Shown: positions 1 through 11,813 of the stretch, one piece after another
Position numbering within the stretch: position 1 is the first letter of the stretch
How the letters are laid out: every line of letters starts with the position of its first letter
NCBI GenBank assembly: GCA_963377175.1
Contig: CAUJNA010001015.1
Span: 12,501-76,500, forward strand
Length of the DNA: 64,000 nucleotides
From: Effrenium voratum
Lineage: Eukaryota; Sar; Dinophyceae; Suessiales; Symbiodiniaceae
Direction: 5' to 3'
Made by a program: the position numbers and the translations under genes
Notes under the pieces: generated by a model
Seen by the model: only the letters and a program-made list of their open reading frames with translations
What the model was told of the DNA's origin: nothing
Databases searched by the model: none

Positions 1-3000
1 TGCGATTGCGTGTCCAATATCTAGGATGGTCCACTTGAGTCGGTTGGCCGAGCGTTTTGCAACACCGGCAGGGCCGTGAATTTTTTTGTAGTCACCAGAG
101 TGCTCGGCAATCGCTAGCAAGAGTTGGTTCTGCTGTAACCCCGGAGTCTTATAAAGGTATCTCTTAAGATTCCTCCACATCATGATATGTACAAGTTCCT
201 CAGGGTCCTGCAATCTGGTGGACAACACGTTGGTAGTAAGCCATGGCGAGGCATGCGATTCTGGCTGGTTGAGCATAGCCCTAGTACACTTGGCGCGGAG
301 GTCTTCGAAGTGGTGATATCCAAGTGGCGTAAAAGGAGACCCAAAGAATGCGAGCAGCCAAATGACAGTTTGAATCAGCTGGGCAACTACATCAATGTCG
401 ATTTGACTCTACTCACTCCAAAGTAGACCAGCCAAAAACACATGGAAAAGCAGAAGCCACTCGATGACGGGTTGCCTGGACGTGACCTGGTGGAACTTAC
501 TGCGTATCTGATTGGAGACTGCGTGGCGCGGTATTTTCGCGCGCTACTTTTGCGCTCACAAGTCGCCATATTCGAGACTGGCGGGGCGTCTTTGATTTGC
601 GAGCTGGAGCTGCGCAGGAGCACGATTCGAGCGCTGCTTCGGTAACGTGCAAGCCTCAGCTGGGAGCGCGCGCGTCGCGCACTACTTCCGTCAATTCTCG
701 GGCTGCTCCCTCGACATTGAAAAACACAGCCATCACGCGACAGAAAATCTGCTGGCGTTGTCCGGCTGCGCGAAGCAATGCCACGTTTGTTAAAGTTTGC
801 CATTCGAGTTGCAGCTGCGGACGAAAACTGCGCGCGCTGCCTTCGTGCTCAAAAGTTACACTTTCCACGCCTCGCGCTTGAAAGTTGCAAATTTCGAGCC
901 AGGTGGAAAGCGTACCCCGCACGTTTCTCTTGCTCTAAAAGTTTCAGTTTTCACGCCGCAGCTGGAAAAGTGTTCTTGCGCTGCTGAAAATTTGCGAAGT
1001 TCAGACCAGAGCCACTTCGCACGGCGCCGCAACGAGAGCACTTCGACGCGTGCGATCCGCACAGAGGGTTCGCGCCGAGGCCGAGACAACTTTGGCGCCA
1101 CAGCCAAAGCGCTTCTTGGTTCGCACGCTTCAACACGACGATCGCTGCAAAGGCTTCGCTGCGATCAGGAGACATTCGCACGGCGCCACGGCGAGAGTGC
1201 CGCGACGCGCACGATCTTCGCAGAGGTTTCGCCACGACCAAGATACTCGCAGGTCGTGCATTTCGATAGCCGTCGGAACCTGCCCGTCACAGAAACGGAA
1301 GAAGAAAAAGACTTGAGAGGAGAAGGCGCAAAAGAAAAGTTAGCATGTGCTTTAGGATAGTGAAGTAACACCCGAAAAGTTACCTGCCAACGGTTTGCTT
1401 TGTGTTTGGGACACTGACGATAGCTTGTGTTTTCGGATAATGAAGCAACACTCCAACAGTCGACAGAGGTCGCGCGAGGCTTTTGTCTTGTAGAAGGCCA
1501 GGTGTCCACAAACCAAAATATCCTCGCGGTTTTGTTTTTGTGGGTGGTAATTTCAAAAAACAGAAACTGAATGAAGACCAAAAACTGGAGAAAGCCGACA
1601 GATCTGAAGTTTGGGGCTGGAACCACAATGATCCCCCGGAGACTTGTTTGAAATATATTGGTTTTGTCTTCTCGATGTTTGTTACATTCGCTTGATTGTT
1701 CTCAGTTGTTCTCTTTTTTTGCACTGCCCCTTCCCCTGCCCCAAAAAACAAGCGTCTTGGCCCGAGCTTTTCTGCATTGTAGGCACTGTCCATCAAGCGC
1801 TGCTTTTGTTTAGACATGCTCCCTTATGTTTCTGCTGAAGGCACGACCATTTATGCACACGCCTTGCTTCGATATGTGTTGACAGCTCTTGCTGAACACT
1901 TTTACCAGCGCAGTCGTAGGACAGAAGCTGGAATGATATGCAACAGGCAGACCATGGAAGGCTCAACATCTCCGCCGGCACGTAGGACACCTGAGAGAGG
2001 ATAGAGGTTAACCCCTCCGCAACACGTCTGATACGTTCCACTTAAAGTAGTCTTTCAGGGAGCGGTGCAAAAAACTTCTCCAATGTGGGAGTGGCAAAAC
2101 CTCTACAACCAATAATCAAAGCGTTTTGGGGGGCCCATACTGGATTCAAGATGCTTTCAAGCGTCTGCTTTCAGTCATTCCTGTTTGGGTGTGCACCTTA
2201 TTACCCTTTTCGACTTGTGCTTAGTAAATACAGTTGATAGTTCAGCATATGGACATTGGATACTTTTTCACGACGTAAAAAATTCACACAAACCCTTGGA
2301 TATTGAGTGTTTTGGCAGGTTTTGTGCAGAACATATTCTGTTCAAGGACATTAGTTGTTTTAGCAGACAGTGTGGCATTGGTCAGGGCATAGGAGGTGTG
2401 AGCAAATGTTTCGGTACTGGCCGAGGTTTACAGACGAAGGGGATTTGCAGATGAGTTGAGATGAGAGATGGAGGACGCGTAGAAGACGCTTTGGTTTTTC
2501 CACTGGTTTGTAAGTTGACAGCCGAGGACGCATCAGTTGAGATGAGAAATCGGCGATGAGTAGGCGAAGCAGAAGAGGTATGGTTTGCCCTTTTGTTTGA
2601 TTCACTGCGCTGGTACCCTCACAGAGATGTTTTACAGCCAACTGAGCGAGGATAAAATTAGCAACAGAGAACATCACAATTTCTATTTGACAGCAGATGT
2701 GTTTTCTTGGCTGACATTGATGAAAACTTCAGAGAGGCACGCGTGACAAATTCTGGCTCAGACCCTGTGTAATCCGCCGACCCCTTCTCCAAAGGGGAGG
2801 CGCACGGGAAGGGTGGCAACAAGATTGTCATCACGATGCTCATCATCATCTCTTTTTTTCGACTTCAATTGTAGCAGAGATGAACAAGGTAGATGCAAAA
2901 GATGCGTGGACATGACTATCATGATGACTGCTTCCGAAACTTGCTCGGATGAGCACGTGCTCGCTGACAGCTGTTGGAATTGGCTCGCTAGACACATAAT

Positions 3001-3180
3001 CATCATCATCATTCTCACCGTCATCATCCAGTATGTCTTTCTTGTGTGGCGCTGTGATGATTATCCTTGTTGCTACTGCTACTGGAGATGCTAAGGATGC
3101 GTAGCGACGGTCATCATCGTCAGCGATGATTATCATCATCCGGAGGGAGCGCAGGTCGCGCGGAGGACTACGAGCAGCCG
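1..3180. other. No supported gene; mixed spacer
   Basis: I see no exon with a family signature on either strand. Positions 600-1300 are GC-rich with loose internal repetition (recurring GCGCG, AAAGTT and TTCGCA words) and give overlapping open frames on both strands, which is a composition effect. Positions 2820-3140 are rich in CATCAT/GATGAT trinucleotide runs that lead into the satellite downstream. The ~190-aa plus-strand frame at 797-1360 has no recognisable domain and I do not call it a gene. Confidence 0.5.
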
Positions 3181-3191
3181 GATGGCGCATC

Positions 3192-3545
3192 CAAGGATTG
3201 CTGGGAGTTCGCCAGCAGCAGCCTCGCAGAAATAATGCTGGGGATGCTAAAACCTCGAAAACTCTTGGGCATGGTAAACTGCCGCGAAGTTTCGCGGCAA
3301 AAAATACGTATTTTGCGCCGCGAAAAATGTGGGCGGCAGGAGGTCCTGCGGAGGCCTCAAGGATTGCCGGGAGTTCGCCAGCAGCAGCCTCGCAGTAAAA
3401 AAATGCTGGGGATGCTAAGGGTCCGGGAGCTGTTGGGGACGCTAAACTTCCGCGAAGTTTCGCGGAAAAAAATTATGTATTCTTTGCCGCGAAAAGTGTG
3501 GAGGGATTGCAGGTCGTGCACGGGTCAGGAGCTGTTGGGGATGCT
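3192..3545. repeat. Two ~165-bp direct repeats, each with a short GC hairpin
   Basis: Two copies start near 3196 and 3361, both with GGATTGC(T/C)GGGAGTTCGCC followed by AGCAGCAGCCTCGCAG and a run ending in ATGCTGGGGATGCT. Each carries an inverted repeat. In copy 1, TGCCGCGAAGTTTCGCGGCA at 3280-3299 is a perfect 9-bp stem with a 2-base loop; copy 2 keeps the CCGCGAA/TTCGCGG core near 3450-3465. It directly precedes the 228-bp satellite and shares its GGGGATGCT words, so the two may be related. Confidence 0.8.
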
Positions 3546-3556
3546 ACAGCTACAGT

Positions 3557-5410
3557 CCCGTTAGGCACCGTGGGAGATGCAGAAGATGCGTGGACACGAT
3601 GATTATCGTGATGACTGCTGGTGATGCTGAGGATGCGTCGTGATGATTACTAGTGATGCTGAGGATGCGTCATGATGATTCGCAACACAATCCTGCTCAT
3701 CATGGCTGTCGTTTGTTCTATACGTTTCAAGTGTGCCATTAGGCACCATTGGAGATGCAGAAGATGCGTGGGCATGATTATCGTGATGACTGCTGGTGAT
3801 GCTGAAAATGCGTGGACATGATTATCATGATGACTGCTGGTGATGCTGAGGATGCGTCGTGATGATTACTGGTGCTGCTCAGGATGCGTCATGATGATTA
3901 TCAACACAAGCACGTTCATCCTGATTGTGATCATAATCTCTTTCTTCTACACGTTTCAAGTGTCCCCGTCAGGCACCGTTGGAGATGCAGAAGATGCGTG
4001 GATATGCTTATCGTGATGACTGCTGGCGATGCCGAGGATGCGTGGACATGATTGTCATGATGACTGCTGGTGATGCTGCGGATGCGTCGTGATGATTACT
4101 GGTGATGCTCAGGATGCGTCATGATGATTATCAACACAAGCATGTTCATCATGATTGTCATCATCATCTCTTTCTTCTATACGTTTCAAGTCTTCCGTTA
4201 GGCACCGCTGGAGATGCAGAAGATGCGTGGACATGCTTATCGTGATGACTGCTGGTGACGCCAAGGATGCGCGGACATGATTATCATGCTGACTGCTGGT
4301 GATGCTGAGGATGCGTCGTGATGATTACTGGTGCTGCTCAGGATGCGTCATGATTATCAACACAATCCTGCTCATCATGATTGTAATCATCATCTCTTTC
4401 TTCTACACGTTTCAAGTGTCCCGTTCGGCACTGTTGGAAATGCAGAAGATGCGTGGACATGGTTATCATGATGACTGCTGGATGCGTCGAGATGATGTCT
4501 GGTGATGCTCAGGATGCATCATGATGATTATCAACACAAGCATGCTCATCGTGATTGTCATCATCATCTCGGTCTTCTATACGCTTCAAGTCTTCCGTTA
4601 GGCACCATTGGAGACGCAGAAGATGCGTGGACATGCTTATCGTGATGACTGCTGGTGATGCTGACTATCATGATGACTGCTGATGCTGAGGATGCGTCGC
4701 GATGATTACTGGTGCTGCTCAGGATGCGTCATGATGATTATCAACACAAGCACGTTCATCCTGATTGTCATCATCATCTCTTTCTTCGACACGTTTCAAG
4801 TGTCCCGTTAGGCACCGTTGGAGATGCAGAAGACGCGTGGACATGCTTATCGTGGTGTCTGCTGGTGATGCCGAGGATGCGTGGACATGAGTATCATGAT
4901 GACTGCTGGTGATGCTGAGGATGCGTCTTGATGATCACTGGTGATGCTCAGGATGCATCACGATGATTATCAACACAAGCATGCTCATCGTGATTGTCAT
5001 CATCATCTCGGTCTTCTATACGTTTCAAGTCTTCCGTTAGGCACCATTGGAGACGCAGAAGATGCGTGGACATGCTTATCGTGATGACTGCTGGCGATGC
5101 CGAGGATGAGTGGACATGATTGTCATGATGACTGCTGGTGATGCTGAGGATGCGTCGTGATGCTTACTGGTGATGCTCAGGATGCGTCATAATGATTATC
5201 AACACAAGCGTGCTCATCATGATTGTCATCATCATCTTTCTTCTTTACGTTTCAAGTGTGCCGTTAGGCACCATTGGAAATGCAGAAGATGCGTGGACAT
5301 GCTTAACGTGATGATTGCTGGTGATGCTGAGGATGCGTGGGCATGATTATCATGATGACTGCTGGTGATGCTGAGGATGCGTCGTGATGATTACTGGTGA
5401 TGCTGAGGAT
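3557..5410. repeat. Satellite-like tandem array, ~228-bp unit, about 9 copies
   Basis: The anchor CCGTTAGGCACC(A/G)TTGG recurs near 3557, 3740, 3970, 4197, 4422, 4597, 4806, 5034 and 5262, with typical spacing 225-230 bp and shorter steps (175-209) where a unit is deleted. Each unit contains GATGCAGAAGATGCGTGGAC, then GATGACTGCTGGTGATGCTG sub-repeats, then an ATTATCAACACAAGCATG segment and an ATCATCATCTCTTTCTTC segment. Copies differ by scattered substitutions. The array stops near 5410. No coding capacity is implied. Confidence 0.9.
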
Positions 5411-6837
5411 ACAGACCTGCTGGTCTTTATGCGCAAGGACAAGTTGGCCAATCCCAATCCATAGCCACTGGAGACTGGCTCCTTACGTCACCCAAAACCA
5501 CTAATACAAAATTCCCTGTGCGCGGCTCAATTGGTTGTTGCATTGCCGTTAAACCCGAGAAAAAAAGGTGTCGTCATAGTTCTTCTAAGGAGGCGGCGCA
5601 GGGCGGCAGCCCTTACATCCGGCTACGCCTCCTGGGGTAGCATGTCGCCGCTAGGCAATTAGCCTGCTAGCTTTAGCTATAGGGGCTGCACCCTGGTGCT
5701 GCCGACCCTCGTCACTTGGTCGTGATGCGCTGCCTAAATCCGGCACCTCTGCATCACCAGCTCGGGCTTGCAGTTTTGCTTGCCTGTGGGAAACCCTCGC
5801 AAAACATCGCGTATATGCAGGGTTTACGCCATGTGGCTGACATCATCAGGGTCTGGGGTTGGGCCTGGGTGATGCTTCAGCGGGGCTTGGTCTGCATCAT
5901 CAAGACTTCCTTCCAAAAAGCCTCTCAACCCAAAAAGCACTGTTTTTTAGAAGGTATCGGAGGGATTTAAGCGAGGCTCATTTTCGCGCATTTTGGCGCC
6001 AAGCGCTGCCAGGCATGCCGGCGATGCTGGGCCCTCGCTCTACAAAACAAAACGCTGTAAATACCGTCAAAAACTGCCGTGCTGAGCGGTGGGCTGTTGT
6101 TCTGTCCGTTTTGCTTTTGCTGTGGCTGGCTCGCGTGCTGCAGCGGTCCTTGCTTTTTTCGCGTTGGTTTTCGGGCCTTCTGGCGCGCGCGACCCCAGCC
6201 ACAAAACGCTGCTATTTACGGTGTTTTGTTGCTTTTGCGTTTCCGGGCTGGCTTGCGGGCTGTTCTTGTTGGGCTGCTGTTTCTGCGGCCTCTGGCGCGC
6301 GCGCGCGCGACCCCATGTCAGCCTTCTGGTTTGGGTCCCGGCTCGGGCCCAGAAAGCTGGCATCCCCGGCATCATCTGGGGTTGGGGTGGGCAACATGCA
6401 TAACCTAACCAGCCATATTATAGCACAGGATACCTTTCTCATACAAAAAACATGACATGGCATGGTATAACTTCAAAGAGGCGTAGCCGGCTAGAGGCCG
6501 CAGGCCCAGAAAATATGACACGTTACCGAACTTCGCTTTTACACTGTACCAAACTTTGCTTCCGATGCTAATTGTCCAATTAACTTGTGTTTGAAAAATA
6601 GATTGAGTTTATGGCCACAATACGTATGAAATGATAAAAAAAGATCAAGAGGAAGAATACCACAGACAATTTGTTCAGAACGTAGAAGAGCAAGTAATTA
6701 CTACTTGTATTGGTGGCAAAGTCTTAATGAATCATCGGCGAAAGTCTGCCAACATTATGAAATGAGCCCACTTTTGGTAATATTAGTCTAAAATGACTTG
6801 ACCCCCTTACATAAGCAGCAGCGCGTTTGTTTCTTCT
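5411..6837. other. No supported gene; GC-rich spacer
   Basis: This stretch holds no exon I can support. Around 5960-6410 it is strongly GC-rich with an alternating GCGCGCGCGCGCG run near 6297-6310 and two similar segments (near 6050-6190 and 6190-6310) that both contain AAAACGCTG and TTCTGGCGCGCGCGACCCC-like wording, so a degenerate internal duplication is likely. From 6480 the composition turns AT-rich. Open frames of 80-200 aa overlap in several frames and are not gene-like. Confidence 0.45.
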
Positions 6838-6994
6838 TCTTCTTCTTTTTTTTTTTGGGGGTGTATATATATATATATATATACACACATATGTGATACA
6901 TACATATTGGCGTGGGACACCCATATATGATATGACAACCCCCCAACCCCCCCCCAAAGACGTCTGATACGGGGGGGGGCCCCCCCCCCCCAAG
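6838..6994. repeat. Low-complexity cluster: (CTT)n, (TA)n and long G/C homopolymers
   Basis: In order: a TTCTTCTTC/T-run, an uninterrupted TATATA run (about 6861-6889), C-runs around 6940-6957, then a G9 block followed directly by a C12 block near 6971-6990. The G-run and C-run are complementary and could fold on each other. Homopolymers of this length are error-prone, so exact lengths should not be trusted. Confidence 0.85.
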
Positions 6995-7212
6995 GACCGC
7001 GCGGCAATTTGATGACGTTCCACTAAACGTAGTCTTCGGCCGGTGTCGCAAAACAGGGGTCCCAGGCTCGATTCCCCCTGCCGGCTTTTTTGCTGGCTTG
7101 GGCTTCCTGCATCCTTTTGCCGAAAATCTGGAAAAACTCTGTGTGTTTGGACATCATCTTTGCGAAAACGCTGGAAAAACAGTGCTTTTTGCGGGAAATA
7201 CTGGGGAGCAAA

Positions 7213-7614
7213 GGGGAAGTGCAAGGATACATACATACATACAGACATACATACAGACAGACAGACATACAAACATACATACATACATTAGATTACACAA
7301 CATCACATTACATTACTTTAAATTACATCGCATTACATACATACATACATTACATTACATTACATTACTTTTTACATTACATTACTTTACTTTACTTTAC
7401 ATTACATTACATACAATACATTACATACATTACATACATTACATACATTACATACATACATTACATTACATTGCATACATGCATACATGCATTACATACA
7501 TACATACATACATGCAGGCATGCATACATACATACCTACCTACCTACCATACATACATACATACATACATACATACATTACATTACATACATTACATTAC
7601 ATTACATACATACA

Positions 7615-7645
<31 letters not shown>

Positions 7646-7679
7646 CATACATACATACATACATACATACACACATACA

Positions 7680-7710
<31 letters not shown>

Positions 7711-7803
7711 CATACATACATACATACATACATACATTACATACATACATTACATACATACATTACATACATACATTACATACATACATTACATTACATT
7801 ACA

Positions 7804-7834
<31 letters not shown>

Positions 7835-7860
7835 CATACATACATACATACATACATACA

Positions 7861-7891
<31 letters not shown>

Positions 7892-8251
7892 CATACATAC
7901 ATACATACATACATACATACATACATACATACATACATACATACATACATACATACATACATACATACATACATACATACATACATACATACATACATAC
8001 ATACATACATACATACATACATACGTACATACATACATACATACATACATACATACATACATACATACATACATACATACATACATACATACATACATAC
8101 ATACATACATACATACATACATACATACATACATACATACATACATACATTACATTACATACATTACATTACATTACATTACATTACATTACATTACATT
8201 ACATTACATTACATTACATTACATTACATTACATTACATTACATACATACA

Positions 8252-8282
<31 letters not shown>

Positions 8283-8480
8283 CATACATACATACATACA
8301 TACATACATACATACATTACATTACATTACATTACATTACATTACATTACATTACATTACATTACATTACATTACATTACATTACATTACATTACATTAC
8401 ATTACATTACATTACATTACATTACATTACATTACATTACATTACATTACATTACATACATACATACATACATACATACA

Positions 8481-8511
<31 letters not shown>

Positions 8512-8517
8512 CATACA

Positions 8518-8548
<31 letters not shown>

Positions 8549-8735
8549 CATACATACATACATACATACATACATACATACATACATACGCATACATACA
8601 TACATACATACATACATACATACATACATACATACATACATACATACATACATACATACATACATACATACATACATACATACATACATACATACATACA
8701 TACATACATACATACATACATACATACATACGAGA
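7213..8735. repeat. 1.5-kb mosaic microsatellite of CATA and CATTA units
   Basis: The whole stretch is built from two units, tetramer (ACAT)n and pentamer (ATTAC)n, in alternating blocks. A nearly pure tetramer tract runs about 7862-8148, pentamer tracts about 8150-8240 and 8315-8455, and tetramer again 8525-8731 with rare point variants (CATACGTA near 8023, CATACGCA near 8587). Because neither unit creates a stop codon in most phases, frames of several hundred residues stay open on both strands (Thr-Tyr-Ile-His and Ile-Thr-Leu-His-Tyr repeats). These are artefacts of the repeat, not proteins. Confidence 0.97.
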
Positions 8736-9883
8736 GAGGGAGATTGGGGAGAGAGTGGCTTGGGGGGATGGGGAGGATGGGAAGCGGAGGGAGGGAGGGA
8801 GGACGACAGAACACACCAGGGAGACAAGGGAGAGAGGAAGAAGGAGACAAGGGAGAGGACAATGTCGGCGGACTGAGCCGGAGGCTCTAAAGTATATATA
8901 TGTGCTGTGTGAATGGATATAATATTTGTCTGTATATTTGTACATAACGCAGTCACTTGGCATCCCCGGCGGCATGGCATCCTCTCCAGCTGCTTCCACG
9001 GGAGTCAGCAGAAGTGTTAAAATGAAGGCCGCGCCTTGGTGAGGCCAAAAGAAAACCTGAACAAGAGCTTGGTGGACATGGAAAAACTGGCGACTTGTTT
9101 GTTGGTTGTGGGTCATTTTGGTGTTTTTTCACGTCCCGCAAACCAATAACACATAGATTCAGTCTCTCAAATGCCGTTTTGCTTGCAAGAAAATCCCGGA
9201 CTCCTACACATTTCGGGCCCGGTTTGCCTTTCAAACTCCACTGTTCCGCCAGTGCAGCGCTGAGCACGGCACAGTCGACTCTCAGCATCCCTTCGCTAGT
9301 CCATGGGGAAAAAGGACTGCTTGCATAGCACGCGCCACGAAGGCGGCTCCGACGGTAGAATCTCAGATTTAGAGACGTGAGTACTTGCCATGTTTCGGGC
9401 TGGGCCATGCCAGTGAAAGCACCAAAAACAAGGGCATTGAGAAGCTAATTCCCACCTGGCAAAACGAAATCCATGCTCCCTTGAGCAAGGCACGGCACGG
9501 GGCAAACCTGTTCTGTGTTCGGCTCGACAAAGCAGGCCAAATGCCAACAAGCTTCGCAGCTCCAGGTCTCGCGACACTTTTTCGAGCGACTATAAAGTGT
9601 ACAAGTGGGCGCCATTTGACCCTTGGCTGCCCACCTTGATAACATGCACTATGAGCACATTGGGGAGATGCGCCGACATCACCTAGCATCTAAGGTGCTG
9701 TCCTCAGCTTCCCCAAACGGTTAGAAGTTAGAACAAACAGAAGGCAGCACGGAGGCTTCGTATGCCTTGCTGAATGCCCACAATGTTTTTTGTACAAGAG
9801 TATGCTTCATGCATGGCGCAAACTGCAGAACTCATATTGCGTGGCTGTTGTGGCAAAACGGGCTCCTTGTCAGACCGCATTCG
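8736..9883. other. No supported gene; purine-rich leader then unique spacer
   Basis: Positions 8731-8870 are a G/A-rich run (GAGAGAGGGAGA, GGGAGGGAGGGAGG) that closes the microsatellite. The remainder to the kinase stop codon at 9884 is unique-looking sequence with short open frames only. It would be the region downstream (3') of the kinase gene. Confidence 0.45.
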
Positions 9884-11813
9884 TCATCTGCGCAAAAACT
9901 GCTTTTGAGCGTGCATGAACTCATCATCCACTGCCGCATGCCTCTGCATGCCCAATCCATGAGGCTGATCCTGTCTGAAACGCTTTTGGCTTGATTCCTC
10001 CCCAAAGAATCGGCTGAAGCTGCCATCCGCATTGGGATCAGGGGCAGGGCAAATGCTATCATCTGAGCTGCGTTGTTTCCTGCTTTGCAAGCGATCTGTG
10101 GCATCCCAGTTGCAGTTCGGCATTGCAGGCACAGATTGATCCAAGTGCCAAAAGAAAGGATGCTGGCACAAACGTCGCATAGGCTGCCTGCTAAAGGGAT
10201 TGCAGCATAGCATGCTTGCCAGCAAGTTTTGCCCGCCAGCATCAGGCAGGAGATGCCTGAATGACCGTGCGGGAAATTGCGGAAACTGGTCCGACCAGGC
10301 AGAATGCGACGAAACCCCCGGCCACGAAGCCTCGCTTGGAGTTCCCAACTGAAAAAAGATGTTGAAGAGCATGCCAATCTCGCTGGATGCTTGAAAGATC
10401 GCCTTGCCCTTGGCCATCTCTGCCAGCACGCATCCTGCCGACCAAACGTCCAGCAAAACACCAATCGTGGGCGCTCGTAGAAACACTTCTGGGCCACGGT
10501 ACCAGAGTGATGCGACAGTTTGTGTCTCAGGCTTACTGCAACTGCTGGGGTGGATCACAAATGCTCTGCTCGGCGAGAAGTCGCACAGCTTGAGCTCATC
10601 AGTCTCCCGCTTCAGCAGGAGATTCTGCGGCTTCAGGTCTCTATGCGCAACTCGTCGCGTGTGGCAATGCGTCAAGCCGTTCAGCAACTGAAAGGCGTAG
10701 CGCTTGAGCTTTGGCGCGGGCAAAGCGCCTGCCTCTTGCAGATGCCGCGCTAAGTCGCCGTCGAAGTGCTCGAAGACCATGTACAGCTTCCCGGGTTCCG
10801 CAAAGGCGTCCAAGAGCGGCGCGACGCCAGAATGCTCCCCGATGGATTTCAGGAGTGCCACCTCACGCAACACCTGGGCGCTGGCCCCAAACGGGTCGCC
10901 GCATCCGGCGGATGGACCTGCCGAGTTTCCCCTCCCGACGCAGGATTCAACCCGTTTTTTTTGTTTGGGGCTTTGGTGCTTCGCCTCAAGTGATATTCGA
11001 AGTGATCCAACATGGAACACACCAATCAAAATCAACCGCGCAATTCATCCATCTAGCAAGCACTGCTCTTGGAGGTCCTCATTTGTGTGAGGCTGGCCTT
11101 CGAGCTGCTCACAGCCCCAGGCACAGCCAAAACTGCTTGGGCATGGGAAAACCAGGGCTCGCAAGATGTGTGTCTTTGGGGGGAAGTCTTGTGAGTCCGC
11201 CCATGTCCCTCCCAAGTGAACAATAGACTACCAGAAGTTGTTTAGATTTGGTAAGTGGCAGGTCTGATGAGAATGCGTGAACATTCATCAATGGATTGAA
11301 CGGCCATTCTCCATCGTCGCCATTGCAATCATATTTAGAAGGGATTCTGATCAATGTGGGTGGTCTGGCTTGGTAGAGAAACAAAGTAAGCTTGCAGGTG
11401 CTATAACAGGGCTCGTCAAGTGACATGTTGCGGCGCCGTGTCGCTGCTTATGCACATCCCGTTCTGTGCTCATGCCCGTTCAGTATGTGAGTACTATGCT
11501 TCATTGAAGTGAAAGCAACAACAAAAAAGCCTTTCCGGCTGTCGACGAAATCCTGCAAACTTTCATACATGGATGCTTTGACCTGGGTGGGCTACTAGCG
11601 TCGATTGCGCCATGGAAGCCGGGCCTGCATCATAGGAATACCTGACTTTCTTGATGGCCACAATGCTTCCCGTCTGCCGACACCTCGCACGACGCGCACA
11701 TGTCCTATCCAAATGTGCTCAGCTTGCGGCCTGCAGCGGAAGACCACTCCGCAGGAGCCCTCCCCGATCTTGTCCAGCTTTTGGTATCGCTCCGGGGTGG
11801 CCTCGGTGATCAC
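9884..11813 (-). CDS. CDK-like serine/threonine protein kinase (5' exon missing)
   Basis: Eukaryotic protein kinase of the CMGC/CDK type. Modelled exons: 11731-11813 (5' limit open), 11625-11683, 9884-10917. Exon 1 carries the glycine loop GEGSCGVVF; exon 2 supplies VAIKKV with the ATP-anchoring lysine; exon 3 has the C-helix RE (AQVLREVALL in place of PSTAIRE), HRDLKPQN with the catalytic Asp, then DFS where kinases have DFG, LWYRGPEV where CDKs have LWYRAPEV, and DVWSAGCVLAEM. The ~100-residue C-terminal tail is polar and unrecognised. Intron 1 is 47 nt (11684-11730) and starts GC; intron 2 (10918-11624) also starts GC; both end AG and phases agree. No in-frame ATG precedes the glycine loop, and the GTG at 11813 is only the edge of an open frame, so a start exon lies further upstream. 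Substrate and cyclin partner cannot be inferred. The intact K, E and HRD argue against a dead kinase, but the DFS change leaves this open. Confidence 0.92.

Noticed and set aside
5590..5720. tRNA-like or small-RNA-like GC-rich segment
   Set aside because: I could not fold a cloverleaf with conserved D- and T-loop bases, and no 5S or U-RNA motif was found.
7090..8922. Plus-strand frames of 470-610 codons and minus-strand frames of 90-210 codons
   Set aside because: They translate the CATA/CATTA microsatellite; neither unit makes a stop codon in these phases. No composition or motif supports a protein.
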